Source: Methylobacterium sp. FF17 (lineage in GTDB: Bacteria; Pseudomonadota; Alphaproteobacteria; Rhizobiales; Beijerinckiaceae). Taken from it: 64,000 bases of DNA. The first letter of the stretch is position 1, and every line of letters starts with the position of its first letter. The translations under genes and the position numbers were made by a program. Where the stretch lies: contig NZ_CP107532.1 in the NCBI RefSeq assembly GCF_025813715.1, forward strand, positions 5,336,501-5,400,500. The letters are read 5' to 3'. This document shows positions 28,784-36,946 of this stretch, piece by piece. The notes under the pieces were generated by a model. It was given only the letters and a program-made list of their open reading frames with translations, made no database searches and was not told the DNA's origin.

Positions 28784-29645
28784 GAGGCTGTTATGGACCC
28801 GTTGTTCGAGGATTCCAGATGAAGGGGCATGACCTCTTCGCGCAGATCCTACCCATCCGATGTCTCCGATGATGAGTGGGCGCTGGTCGCCCCTTACCTG
28901 ACGCTGCTGCGCGAGGATGCGAGACAGCGCGAGCATAGCTTGCGCGAGGTGTTCAACGGCCTGCGCTACGTCGTGAAGACAGGCGCACCGTGGCGGTGGA
29001 TGCCCAATGACCTGCCACCCTGGGAAGCCGTCTATCAGCAGGCCCAGCGTTGGCTGGCGGCCGGCTGCTTCGAGCAACTGGCTGACGACCTCCGCGCGCT
29101 GCTGCGTCTGGCCTCCGGACGTTCGCCTGAGCCCAGCGCGGCGATCCTCGACAGTCGGACCTTGCGTTCGACGCCCGAGAGCGGCGAGCGGGCTGGCTAC
29201 GATGGCGCCAAGCGCAAGAAGGGCTCGAAAGTCCACCTGGCCGTCGATACGCTCGGCCACCTCCTGGCCCTGCACGTCACGCCCGCCGACGCCGACGATC
29301 GCGCCCAGGTCGGGCGTCTGGCGCAAGCCGTGCAGGCCGCCACCGGCGACAGCATCGACCTGGCCTACGTCGACCAGGGGTACACCGGTGAGAAACCGGC
29401 CCAGTCCGCCCGCGAGCACGGCATCGAACTGGAGGTCGTCAGACTGCCCGAGGCCAAGCGCGGCTTCGTCCTGCTGCCGCGGCGCTGGGTGGTGGAGCGC
29501 TCCTTCGCCTGGGCGACCCGCTTCCGACGCCTCGTCAAGGACTACGAGCGCTATCCCAGTACGCTCGCAGATCTCCACATCGTCGCCTTCGTCTGCCTCA
29601 TGCTCAAACAAGCCGCTCAACTCGCGGCCAGTTCATAACAGCCTC
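28784..29645 (+). mobile_element. IS5-family (IS427-like) insertion sequence, complete
   Basis: An 862-bp element. The ends are inverted repeats: left GAGGCTGTTATGGA (28784-28797), right TTCATAACAGCCTC (29632-29645), matching at 13 of 14 positions. It is flanked by TA on both sides (28782-28783 and 29646-29647) within a CTAG context, consistent with the short TA-type duplication of IS427-group elements. It encodes a single intact transposase whose stop lies inside the right repeat. The insertion did not break a recognisable gene. Confidence 0.85.
28829..29638 (+). CDS. IS5-family transposase
   Basis: A 269-residue DDE transposase. The N-terminal domain (SDDEWALVAPYLTL, LREVFNGLRYVVKTGAPWRW) and the catalytic core are intact: ILDSRTLRSTPESGERAGYD carries the first Asp, AYVDQGYTG the second, and WVVERSFAWATRFRRLVKDY the Glu region. 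It moves the enclosing element by cut-and-paste. The frame is undamaged, so the element may be active. Confidence 0.9.
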   Translation: MTSSRRSYPSDVSDDEWALVAPYLTLLREDARQREHSLREVFNGLRYVVKTGAPWRWMPNDLPPWEAVYQQAQRWLAAGCFEQLADDLRALLRLASGRSPEPSAAILDSRTLRSTPESGERAGYDGAKRKKGSKVHLAVDTLGHLLALHVTPADADDRAQVGRLAQAVQAATGDSIDLAYVDQGYTGEKPAQSAREHGIELEVVRLPEAKRGFVLLPRRWVVERSFAWATRFRRLVKDYERYPSTLADLHIVAFVCLMLKQAAQLAASS

Positions 29646-29794
29646 TAGGAGATGCCGTCCGACGATGCTGCTGTGACATGCACGGTAGGTCCGGAGGGCC
29701 TACCTAAGCCGCGGTCGCTCCTGAACGAGGCTGGCCGCGCCGTCGCGGCGGCGGAGGCAGCACCTGGGGTCGCGTGCCACCTCCGCCCTCTCAA

Positions 29795-29841
29795 CGTTTC
29801 CTCCCGAGACTTATGGCCGTCTCTTGGAGGAGGCTGTATCG
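29795..29841 (+). repeat. Decayed copy of the alpha-r8 sRNA core
   Basis: Bases 29795-29812 (CGTTTCCTCCCGAGACTT) match the sRNA core at 29981-29998 at 17 of 18 positions, and the likeness runs on for 9 more bases (GGCCGTC). The following hairpin is imperfect and lacks a T-run, and no GGAAC promoter lies upstream. It therefore looks like a remnant or a silent duplicate 186 bp upstream of the better copy. Confidence 0.5.
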
Positions 29842-29904
29842 AGTATCGGCAACATATCGTCAATGCGGCAAAATGCTTAGAATTATAGCGCTTGCCTGTT
29901 CTGT

Positions 29905-29929
29905 GGAACCTGGAATACCAGCTTGCGTT
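29905..29929 (+). promoter_or_regulatory. EcfG-type general stress promoter
   Basis: GGAAC at 29905-29909 and CGTT at 29926-29929 separated by exactly 16 bases, which is the consensus for the alphaproteobacterial general-stress sigma factor EcfG. It points at the sRNA gene and at no protein gene. Predicted transcription start is about 29936. Confidence 0.6.
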
Positions 29930-29935
29930 GCCGCA

Positions 29936-30026
29936 ATGCAGCATAGCGATGGCATCGCCTTGCGGCCGTCCTACTTCGGGCGTTTCCTCCCTAGACTTGG
30001 GGCCGTCCTTCGGGATGGCCCCCTTT
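29936..30026 (+). ncRNA. Alpha-r8 / MmgR (suhB-family)-like small RNA
   Basis: A predicted transcript of about 90 nt from the EcfG-type promoter to an intrinsic terminator. It contains a small hairpin (GCGATGGCATCGC), an unpaired TTTCCTCCCT core (29983-29992) and then the terminator stem. The single-stranded UUUCCUCCCU decamer before the terminator is the hallmark of the alphaproteobacterial alpha-r8 family (Sinorhizobium MmgR), an Hfq-associated regulator linked to nutrient stress. The CCUCC core can pair with Shine-Dalgarno sequences. Family assignment is from motif memory; a covariance-model search would settle it. Confidence 0.6.
29999..30026 (+). terminator. Intrinsic terminator of the sRNA
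   Basis: GGGGCCGTCC, a TTCG tetraloop, GGATGGCCCC (one G-T wobble), then CTTT. It is the strongest rho-independent terminator seen in the window and defines the sRNA 3' end. Confidence 0.75.
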
Positions 30027-30390
30027 AGGGGCGACAGTCCTTCGTGAAAGTCTCCTTACAGTCGACGACCGGTCATGAACGCAACCGGCTTCCTGCCTTG
30101 GCCCCCAGCCGGAGGCGGTGGGTAAGGCTCCGGTCGTTTCGATGGTGTGGCGACCCTGAGGCACCCGGCCTTGACCTACGGTCGCATGCGGGGTGGCGGA
30201 CCGCTTGGGAGGTGACGTGAGATCCTGGTTCCTCGGGTAGGCTCGTCATGAAGATGTCTTCGGCAGTGGCCTTCCATGCCATGATCCCGGATCCAGTCGA
30301 CCCGCATGGCTTGCTGCAAGCGCTCGACGGGCCGGCGTGAGGTTGCGTAGGATCGCACCTTCCGCAGCCCCTCAAAGCCCACCTTCCCCG
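30027..30390. other. Gap downstream of the sRNA
   Basis: About 360 bp. Two overlapping leftward frames give short protein-like pieces (for example YATSRRPVERLQQAMRVDW), which could be a decayed gene, but no family or intact frame can be supported. Confidence 0.3.
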
Positions 30391-30576
30391 ATGTCCCGCC
30401 GAGCCTTCTATGCAGTCTGCGTGGCCTCTTTCACCCTCCCGGTGGCAGGGCTTTGCCTAGCCATCGGTTCGTTGCTCGACATGGGTCGTCTGCTGCCTGA
30501 GGACGTTCATCCTCACGCGATCCTCGGGCTGGCGCTTGGCGTCAGCATGATCCTCGGTGGTTTCACCGCCAGATAG
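30391..30576 (+). CDS. Small two-helix membrane protein
   Basis: A 61-residue frame from ATG 30391: two hydrophobic segments (FYAVCVASFTLPVAGLCLAI and HAILGLALGVSMILGGF) joined by an acidic loop (LLPEDVHPH), typical of a small inner-membrane hairpin protein. No family recognised and no strong Shine-Dalgarno sequence. An upstream GTG at 30337 extends it by 18 Pro-rich residues that are probably not coding. Confidence 0.45.
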   Translation: MSRRAFYAVCVASFTLPVAGLCLAIGSLLDMGRLLPEDVHPHAILGLALGVSMILGGFTAR

Positions 30577-31186
30577 TTCATCGAAATCCGGTGCCGGTGT
30601 CCCGTGTACGGGTGTCGAACCGGGATCTCCATGAGCCTAGCCTTGGGACTGCCATCACACCTCCGAACTCCGAGGCGCTGCGGTACAGCATCCGTCGGTC
30701 GGTGCGCACAGGCGAGGATTGCGGCTGGCGCCGTCGAGTACTGTCGCCCTCGGGCTGTCACCGAACCACTATGCCGGTCTGGCTCATCATGAGGACGCGC
30801 GGCAGGCCCGGAAGGCGAGGAAGGACGAACCTGTAGGTCCCCCCTCCCCCCGTGCGAACCGTCCATGGGCCGCGTTCCGGTAGGTCTCGCCCCCATCGGA
30901 AGTTCCACAGGGATGCGAGCCCGGTTCGGGGATGTCACCCGCCAACCGAGCGGCAGGGACGTTCGAAGTCCTTGGAGACGGGAGGAACGAGCAAGCCTAC
31001 CAGCAACTGAGAGCACTATCCCTCGATGGTCGCTTGGCTCCCTTCCTGGCTCTATGCGAAGAGGCAGGATGCCGCCTTCCGATGGCGAACGCGCGCAGGT
31101 TCTCGACGACACAGCCGGGCTGGCCCGGGCGGGTGCGCGGAGGGCATATGAAGACCTAGGCTTGCCAGACGCGCGCACGGGACCCG
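30577..31186. other. Gene-poor stretch
   Basis: About 610 bp. The best candidate is a rightward 75-residue frame at 30932-31159 with a helical centre (QQLRALSLDGRLAPFLALCE), but its start signal (GGGG before the ATG) is poor and no family is known, so it is not called. Bases 30600-30660 look superficially like a reversed tRNA T-arm but do not fold. Confidence 0.3.
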
Positions 31187-31585
31187 TCAGCCTTTCGCAT
31201 CGCGCGGGGGAACCCGGCTGAGGGTGTGATCGTCCGGCAGGTCCTGGCCGGCATTTGCGATGTGCCAGGCCGCTTCGTTGATGGAAGCCTCGGCTCTCCC
31301 GCTACCCCGATGGTCGATCCCGAAATACATAAGTTCACCCTCCTCGTTCACGAACTCGATGAGGGCACCGATCTCCTTGTACCGTGAATCGAACAAGTGC
31401 TCCGTAACGAGCATGATGCGCTGTGTCTTATCCAGGCCGGGAAATATCCTGAGGTTCTTATTGGTGGATATGATCTCAAGATCGGTTCCGTCGGCGCTTT
31501 CGTGGATGTCACAGTAATAGCTGCCTTCCTCCGGAGCGAAATCGTAGTTGCTGGGAGGGGACGTGCAGATACGTACCATGTCCAT
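31187..31585 (-). CDS. Hypothetical acidic protein
   Basis: A 132-residue protein from ATG 31585, with GGAG 7 bases upstream (a start at 31627 lacks this). It is acidic, with many Asp/Glu (YCDIHESADGTDLEIISTNK, IEFVNEEGELMYFGI), and its DNA is noticeably less GC-rich than its neighbours. No family recognised. Composition and isolation next to an insertion sequence suggest acquired DNA. Confidence 0.55.
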   Translation of the reverse strand: MDMVRICTSPPSNYDFAPEEGSYYCDIHESADGTDLEIISTNKNLRIFPGLDKTQRIMLVTEHLFDSRYKEIGALIEFVNEEGELMYFGIDHRGSGRAEASINEAAWHIANAGQDLPDDHTLSRVPPRDAKG

Positions 31586-32150
31586 CAGGAGTCTCCGTCT
31601 CTTGGCATGATGCGCGGGATCGCCCATGCCGGAACTGCTCGTTCCGGGGCACTCAGGCTCTGGCGGTCGCCGTCGATTGGCTCTCCGCGCATCTAACTAG
31701 GCGCATACGGCATCGCGTCCATCGCCCAGCGAAGACTTGGGACAGTCCGCTGGCCGAGGCCGTATCGCTCGGCTCGTGTCCATGCCGACGCGTTTCGACG
31801 TTGGCCTACGGAGCGGATGGGGTTCGCGGCGCCGCATGCTGGCACTGGCATGCTTCCGTGCACGGCGGACCGCGGTCGGAACGCCCGCGCTTCCGACGCT
31901 CGCTCACGAGAGGCTGGGGATTGCGGACGTTCCCGGCGTCCGAGGCTGCTTCCCCGTTCCCCCCGGCGAGCATCGTTTGGGGGCGTATGACGATGCGATG
32001 TCGTGCCGGGTCAGGCGACGGGGCCGCCGTTGCGGCTCCGCATCGAACCCCTGCGCGGCTCGTTCTCCCTGTATCGCTAGCGCCGGGATATCCCGCCCGG
32101 GCAAGGCCCGCCATGCGCGTCCGGGCGTGGCAGGCAAGCCCAATCACCCT
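31586..32150. other. Gap between acidic protein and BLUF gene
   Basis: About 565 bp. Frames on both strands are Arg/Pro/Gly-rich shadows. A short palindrome CCGGAAC...GTTCCGG lies near 31628-31645; no gene or RNA can be supported. Confidence 0.4.
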
Positions 32151-33068
32151 TCAGGCCACGACCCTGATCGATGCGCCCTGGCGCTCCTGACGGTGGTCGC
32201 CGGAACCTTGGGAATCCACGCCCATGGAGCCCGAGGCAACCGCGCCGGCCTCTCGGCTCATTGCCGTGGCCAGCACGTGCGCGCGCATCGCCCAAAGGTC
32301 ACGCTCCCGACGAAGGGTCTCCGACCCTCCCAGATCGAGGGCGTGGGCGATGCGCAGGTCGTCGAGCTCGCCGCGCAGTTCGTTCGTGAGGGAGCGCTCC
32401 TGCGCGAGGGCGGCTCGTAGGATCGCGATCACGGCGGCCTGGCCGCTCGGGTCGGTTCCCTCGCTGGACGACACGCGCGGGGCAAGGGGCATCCCTTGCA
32501 TCGGGGCCGCATCCGGGGCGGCCTGGATGTCCCGGCCAGGTCGCGGCAGCTCCGCGCGGACCCGCTCGACGTCCAGTGCGGCGCTGGCATTGCCAGGATG
32601 TCTCGACGGGACCGGCGACGCGCTCGCCACCGCGGGCAGGCCTTCCTCTTCGAGCACGAGCTCGTGCAGCATCGCGAAAACCGCGTCGCCGTCGAGCCGT
32701 GACAAGTCGAAGCCTGTTCCGGCGGCAATCCCGTCCCAGCGGGCACGAGCCGATTCCGACTGCCCCACGAACGCCATCGACCAGCTTTCGAAGCCACGGC
32801 GTTCGGCCGGGCCGCATTGCAGGACCGTGACATCGCCGTGGCGGGGGTCGCACTGGATGCGCTCGAAGGTGCCTTCCACGCCCTCCTGCGGGCCTTCCAG
32901 CACCTGCGCGAACGCACCGGCGTTGAACATCAGGGCTCCCGTGACGCCGGCCCGGGCGTTGTTGCGCTGGGAGGCCTCAAGGATCTGCGCAACCGCCTGG
33001 GCGATCTCGGCGTCGGAACCCTGCAGGAAGTTCTTGCTGGCATAGACGAGGCGATACAGGTCGCACAT
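32151..33068 (-). CDS. BLUF-domain blue-light photoreceptor with C-terminal coiled region
   Basis: A 305-residue protein. The first about 95 residues are a BLUF domain that binds FAD: LYRLVYAS (signalling Tyr near residue 9), RNNARAGVTGALMF (Asn 36/37), AQVLEGP (Gln 55) and FESWSMAFVG. The rest is a Pro/Ala-rich linker and a helical, probably coiled-coil segment (about 215-275). GGAG lies 8 bases before the ATG. It is 32 bp downstream of the PAS-GGDEF-EAL gene on the same strand, so blue light probably modulates c-di-GMP turnover through that partner. Confidence 0.88.
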   Translation of the reverse strand: MCDLYRLVYASKNFLQGSDAEIAQAVAQILEASQRNNARAGVTGALMFNAGAFAQVLEGPQEGVEGTFERIQCDPRHGDVTVLQCGPAERRGFESWSMAFVGQSESARARWDGIAAGTGFDLSRLDGDAVFAMLHELVLEEEGLPAVASASPVPSRHPGNASAALDVERVRAELPRPGRDIQAAPDAAPMQGMPLAPRVSSSEGTDPSGQAAVIAILRAALAQERSLTNELRGELDDLRIAHALDLGGSETLRRERDLWAMRAHVLATAMSREAGAVASGSMGVDSQGSGDHRQERQGASIRVVA

Positions 33069-33100
33069 GACGGCGGCTCCGGGTGGATTGTCTTATCGGG

Positions 33101-34840
33101 TCAGGTGGCAGGCCAATCGGCCGAGAGGAACCTGAGGACCTCGGCTGCCGGGACGGGCTTGCTGATGAGGTAGCCCTGCACGTCGGTGCAGCCCTCCGCG
33201 CGGATGCGCTCCATCTGGTCGGCGGTCTCCACGCCTTCCGCCACGGTCGTCATGCCGAGGCTCTTGCCCAGGCCCGCGATGGCGCGGATGATGGCCTCGC
33301 CGTCGCGCTTGCCCGAGAGGTCGCTCACGAAGGAACGGTCGATCTTGATCTTGTCGAAGGGAAAGCTGCGCAGGTAGCTCAGGGACGAGTACCCGGTGCC
33401 GAAATCGTCCATCGAGACGCGGACACCGAGTTCCCGGAGGCGATGCAGGGTCTGCAAGGTCTTCTCGCTCTCCTGCAGCAGCACGCCCTCGGTGATCTCC
33501 ACCTCCAGGCGGGTGGCCGGCAGCCCCGAGGACGATAAGGCCGACATCACCATCTCGACGAGACGCTCGCTCTTGAACTGCGCCGGCGAGACGTTGACCG
33601 CGACGGAAAGCGGCGCAGGCCAGGTCACCGCGTCGCGGCAGGCCTGCCGCATCACCCACTCGCCGATGGGCACGATCAGGCCGATCTCCTCGGCCAACGG
33701 GATGAAGTCGAGCGGCGAGACCATGCCACGCTCTGGGTGCTGCCAGCGGATGAGCGCCTCGCATCCGACAAGGCGGTTGCCGTCCAGCTGCAGCTGCGGT
33801 TGGTAGTGGAGCTGGAACTCGCGGCGTGCCAGCGCCTGGCGCATGTCGAGTTCGAGCCGGCGGCGCGCCTGCATGCGCGCATCCATCTCGGGCTCGAAGA
33901 AGCGGTAGGTAGCCCTGTCGTCGAGCTTGGCCCGGTAGAGTGCGAGGTCGGCGTTCTTCAGGAGCCTGTCGGCCTCGGTGCCGTCGTTCGGCGCGAGCGC
34001 GACGCCGACGCTTGCGCCGATGGTGAGCAGGTGCCCGTCGACCATGTATGTCCGCCCGACGAGGTCCACGAGCCGGCGTGCCAGGGCCTGGGTGTCGGCG
34101 GCCTCGCGTATGCCCGTCTGAAGGATGACGAACTCGTCGCCGCCGATCCGCGCGACGGTATCGGTCGGGCGCACGGTGGTTCGGAGGCGGTCGGCCACCT
34201 TCTTCAGCAAGGCGTCGCCCATGGGGTGGCCCAGGGTGTCGTTAACCGGCTTGAAGCGGTCGAGGTCGATCAGCAGGATGGCGCAGGCCTCGCCGGTGCG
34301 CTGCAGGCGTCCCACTGCTTCCTTGAGACGCTCGCGCAGGAGGACGCGGTTCGGCAGCCCCGTGAGGGAATCGTGCCGTGCCATCTCGTCCGCCTGAACC
34401 TCGGCGGCCCTGCGGGCGGTGACGTCCTCGAACGCGACCGCCCATCCGCCACCTGCGACCGGGTGCAGGTTGACCTCAAGGAGGCGATCCTGAAGCGTGA
34501 CTTCGAAGGTGGCGGAATGGTGCTGCCCAAAGGCGCGCGGGAGCCGTGCCATCACTTGGCGCCAGCCATCGCCGGCGCCGTGGCGGACGGCGCGCAGTGC
34601 CTGCCGGACCGAGGCGCCTTCGGAGAGAGAGCCAGGCAAGCCGTCCAGCAGGCGTACCGCCCGGTCCGTGGACAGTGTGATGCGTCCCTGATCGTCCACG
34701 AGCACCATCCCATGGCGCATCGCGTTCAGGTAAGGCAGCAACCCTGCAGCGGATGGCGGCGCGTCCGCCACCGATGCGGCGCGCATCCTTGCTTCGCCGC
34801 GCAAGCCATGGCCAGGATAGGCGCGTGAGGGGGCGGCCAT
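33101..34840 (-). CDS. PAS-GGDEF-EAL cyclic-di-GMP turnover protein
   Basis: A 579-residue protein: PAS-like sensor (about 35-145), GGDEF domain with intact GGDEF at 233-237 and an RxxD inhibitory site (RPTD 224-227) five residues before it, and EAL domain with EAL at 361-363, DDFGTGYSSL and the QGYLISKP end. Both synthesis and hydrolysis of c-di-GMP are possible on sequence grounds. It is the first gene of a pair with the BLUF photoreceptor. A start at 34840 has GGAG 9 bases upstream. Confidence 0.9.
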   Translation of the reverse strand: MAAPSRAYPGHGLRGEARMRAASVADAPPSAAGLLPYLNAMRHGMVLVDDQGRITLSTDRAVRLLDGLPGSLSEGASVRQALRAVRHGAGDGWRQVMARLPRAFGQHHSATFEVTLQDRLLEVNLHPVAGGGWAVAFEDVTARRAAEVQADEMARHDSLTGLPNRVLLRERLKEAVGRLQRTGEACAILLIDLDRFKPVNDTLGHPMGDALLKKVADRLRTTVRPTDTVARIGGDEFVILQTGIREAADTQALARRLVDLVGRTYMVDGHLLTIGASVGVALAPNDGTEADRLLKNADLALYRAKLDDRATYRFFEPEMDARMQARRRLELDMRQALARREFQLHYQPQLQLDGNRLVGCEALIRWQHPERGMVSPLDFIPLAEEIGLIVPIGEWVMRQACRDAVTWPAPLSVAVNVSPAQFKSERLVEMVMSALSSSGLPATRLEVEITEGVLLQESEKTLQTLHRLRELGVRVSMDDFGTGYSSLSYLRSFPFDKIKIDRSFVSDLSGKRDGEAIIRAIAGLGKSLGMTTVAEGVETADQMERIRAEGCTDVQGYLISKPVPAAEVLRFLSADWPAT

Positions 34841-34894
34841 GTCTGGGCACTCCGTTGTCCCGGCCAGGATCGTTCGGACCGGGCCGACGGAGTG

Positions 34895-34906
34895 TTTGCG
34901 CGCAAA
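34895..34906. promoter_or_regulatory. Palindrome TTTGCGCGCAAA upstream of the GGDEF-EAL gene
   Basis: A perfect 12-bp palindrome, followed 6 bases later by AATTTGCGCTAA, which repeats the half-site. It lies 55-66 bases upstream of the ATG at 34840, a position suited to an operator. The binding protein is unknown. Confidence 0.45.
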
Positions 34907-35113
34907 TGACTAAATTTGCGCTAAGCCTGTCCTTCCCAAGGGACGGACAGGGGCGGTGGCGGCGCTCCCGAAGGTTCCTGGCCGGGATAGGTCATGCCTT
35001 CCGGAAGGAGGCCGCCCCGGGGCAGGCGGCCTTGATGCGCGGCGCTCGTTCGGCTTCGGCCTTCAGCGGTCGTCTCCGCCGCTCCGGCCGCTTTCCCGAA
35101 CGGTCCGGTCGGG

Positions 35114-35551
35114 TCAGGGGGCCTTCGCCGCAGCCTTCCGACGGCTCCCGAGCCCAATCGCACGGGCTAGCTCCGAGCGTTGCGCCGAATAGCCGGCGGA
35201 CGTCATCGGATAGTCCGCCGGCAGGCCGTGCTTCGCGCGGTACGCCTCGGGGGTGAGCCCCCGTATCGTGAGGTGCCGGCGAAGCGTCTTGTACGGCTTG
35301 CCGTCCTCGAAGCTGACCAGCCCGTCATGCGTGATGGACTTCCTGATCTGGGCTGCGGTGGCCTTCCCGACGCCGGTTTCGTCCGGTGCGGCAGGTCCAC
35401 CCATGGCCAGGCCGCTGATCGCCCCATGCACGCCGGCAAGAAGGCTGCCCAGTTCGCTCACGGGAACGGAGTTGTTGGACACGTACGCGGCTACGATCTC
35501 GGCCGCCATCCCAAGGTGGTCTGCTCGTGTATCCGCTGCGGCTTCGGTCAT
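35114..35551 (-). CDS. Ros/MucR-family transcription regulator lacking zinc ligands
   Basis: A 145-residue MucR homologue: helical N-terminal oligomerisation region (ADHLGMAAEIVAAYVSNN) and a DNA-binding region (FEDGKPYKTLRRHLTIRGLT, PADYPMTSAGYSAQRSELA). In the classical Ros finger the ligands are Cys, Cys or Asp, His, His. Here the first Cys is Ser (LVSFED) and the last His is replaced (HLTIRG), so the fold is probably zinc-free, as in some rhizobial relatives. MucR proteins coat promoters of exopolysaccharide and motility genes. The start at ATG 35551 follows the family length. Confidence 0.85.
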   Translation of the reverse strand: MTEAAADTRADHLGMAAEIVAAYVSNNSVPVSELGSLLAGVHGAISGLAMGGPAAPDETGVGKATAAQIRKSITHDGLVSFEDGKPYKTLRRHLTIRGLTPEAYRAKHGLPADYPMTSAGYSAQRSELARAIGLGSRRKAAAKAP

Positions 35552-35800
35552 GGCTCGGTCATCTCGGTTGGGTCGATGATTCTTAAGACGCGTGACCACG
35601 CGGAAATCAAGGTCTATCCTTGCCCGATGCCGCCGGGAGCATCCGTTTACTTCGCGCAACGGGACCGGCCGGGCCGCATCGGGGCGACCTCCGCCGTCGA
35701 CGTCGATCAACCCGCGACAAACTCTTGTTCATCCCGACCGACGGAACCGGAAACGGCGTCGTCTCTTCACTTTCCATGCAGGCGTGCGAGGGAGGCCATC

Positions 35801-36022
35801 GTGAGTTCAGGCGAGAAGACGCGGCCCGGGATCCTCGACGTTCCGCCGAAGGGGAAGTCCCTCGTGGAGCCCAGGACGACAGACGACCCCGCGGAGGCCG
35901 GGCCGACGTCGCCGGGGCCCGTGAAGCCCTCCCGGGACCCCGGTCCGGCAACGGGGGGATACGACGACCACTCCCCGAGCCGGCACCCGACGAACAAGGA
36001 AGGTGGATATGGGGCTGGTTGA
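35801..36022 (+). CDS. Small disordered hydrophilic protein
   Basis: A 73-residue frame from GTG 35801, with GAGGGAGG 6 bases upstream. It is Pro/Lys/Asp-rich and probably unstructured (TRPGILDVPPKGKSLVEPRT, DPGPATGGYDDHSP). No family recognised, though similar short stress-associated proteins are common in Methylobacterium. The next small gene begins 9 bases after its stop. Confidence 0.5.
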   Translation: MSSGEKTRPGILDVPPKGKSLVEPRTTDDPAEAGPTSPGPVKPSRDPGPATGGYDDHSPSRHPTNKEGGYGAG

Positions 36023-36031
36023 GGGAGCGCC

Positions 36032-36364
36032 ATGACGGAAGCGGATCGCGCGGAATGGCGAGCCGCCGGCCTGAGGGCCGGCGCGGTCTATGGCGATGAT
36101 CTCGCCGTCCTGATGCATGGCCGGGACGCCGGCGACGCGCAGGTCAGGAACCTGATGGAGGTGCTCAGCCTGAACCTGCGGGCTGAGGCGCAAAGGCTTC
36201 GGGGCCTGGAGGTGTCCGAGGAACTGATCGACGAGTACGCGCGCGCAGCCGTCGAGAGCGTGATGTTGCGGATGCAGGCCCTGCGCGAGGGACCGGACGC
36301 CCGCAGTGATTCGCATCCGCAGGACGCGTGCCGGCAAAGCCCAGCGGCACGGCTCGGATCGTAG
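36032..36364 (+). CDS. Hypothetical 110-residue protein
   Basis: A frame with GAGGGAG just before ATG 36032 and two helical segments (ADRAEWRAAGLRAGAVYGDD and EELIDEYARAAVESVMLRMQ). No family recognised. It follows the disordered protein gene by 9 bases and is probably in the same operon. Confidence 0.5.
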   Translation: MTEADRAEWRAAGLRAGAVYGDDLAVLMHGRDAGDAQVRNLMEVLSLNLRAEAQRLRGLEVSEELIDEYARAAVESVMLRMQALREGPDARSDSHPQDACRQSPAARLGS

Positions 36365-36512
36365 TCACTGACGCCCGTACGAGCCAGCATGCGGCAGACG
36401 CCTATGCATGATCGTGCATATCGCGGCTTAATCCTGCATTAAGGTTCTGGACAGGTTCGCCGTGGCTGGACCATGATCGACGCCCTGAGAGCAACGCGCG
36501 GAGGCGCCGGCG

Positions 36513-36920
36513 ATGGGTGGGTATTGGCTCTGTGACACGCCGCACGGAACGTTCCACATTCGGCGTACCTGTCTCGGACCGGAAGACCGCTACATGGTCC
36601 TGTTCGACGATGACCTGCTGGGGACGTGCGGCTCCGTCGAGCAGGGACTCAGGCTCCTCACGGAAGAACACGCGTTCAAGGCCGCGTGCGGACTGGACAT
36701 CGCGCGCATGTCCATCCCGCGTTCGTTGAGCGGCTGGACGTTCGCGCCCACGGCCCATCCCGTCAAAGGCGGCGCGCAGGAACACCTCGGAACGGACGGG
36801 GCCCCGGGCGCTCCGCCGCGCAGGGCGTCCGGATATGAGACGCGGACCGGGACGGATCCAAGCCTTTCCCGTGTCCTTGCGCTGGATCAAGGCCGGCGTC
36901 CCCTGTCAGGGCCAAGGTGA
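36513..36920 (+). CDS. Hypothetical protein whose 3' end contains a FixK box
   Basis: A 135-residue frame with GGAGG 8 bases before the ATG. The first about 80 residues look like a compact beta-rich domain (GGYWLCDTPHGTFHIRRTCL, RYMVLFDDDLLGTCG). The last 40 are Pro/Arg/Gly-rich and include ALDQ, which is read from the FixK box at 36877-36890. The real gene may once have ended earlier. No family recognised. Confidence 0.5.
   Translation: MGGYWLCDTPHGTFHIRRTCLGPEDRYMVLFDDDLLGTCGSVEQGLRLLTEEHAFKAACGLDIARMSIPRSLSGWTFAPTAHPVKGGAQEHLGTDGAPGAPPRRASGYETRTGTDPSLSRVLALDQGRRPLSGPR
36877..36890 (+). promoter_or_regulatory. FixK/FNR box 1 (TTGCGCTGGATCAA)
   Basis: Matches TTGA/C-N6-T/GCAA exactly. Its right edge is 57 bases before ATG 36947, compatible with class II activation with the box near -41. 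Confidence 0.65.
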
Positions 36921-36946
36921 CCACACTCGACAGGCAGGAGAACGCC

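Noticed and set aside
28781..29620. Large leftward frame covering the insertion sequence
   Set aside because: It is the antisense shadow of the intact transposase gene.
30073..30382. Leftward frames with pieces such as RRPVERLQQAMRVDW
   Set aside because: Two overlapping frames each look partly protein-like, but neither is intact or recognisable.
30590..30660. tRNA-like segment with GTCGAACCGGGATCTCC on the plus strand (GGTTCGA on the minus strand)
   Set aside because: The presumed T-stem does not pair, and no acceptor, anticodon or D arm of correct length can be drawn on either strand.
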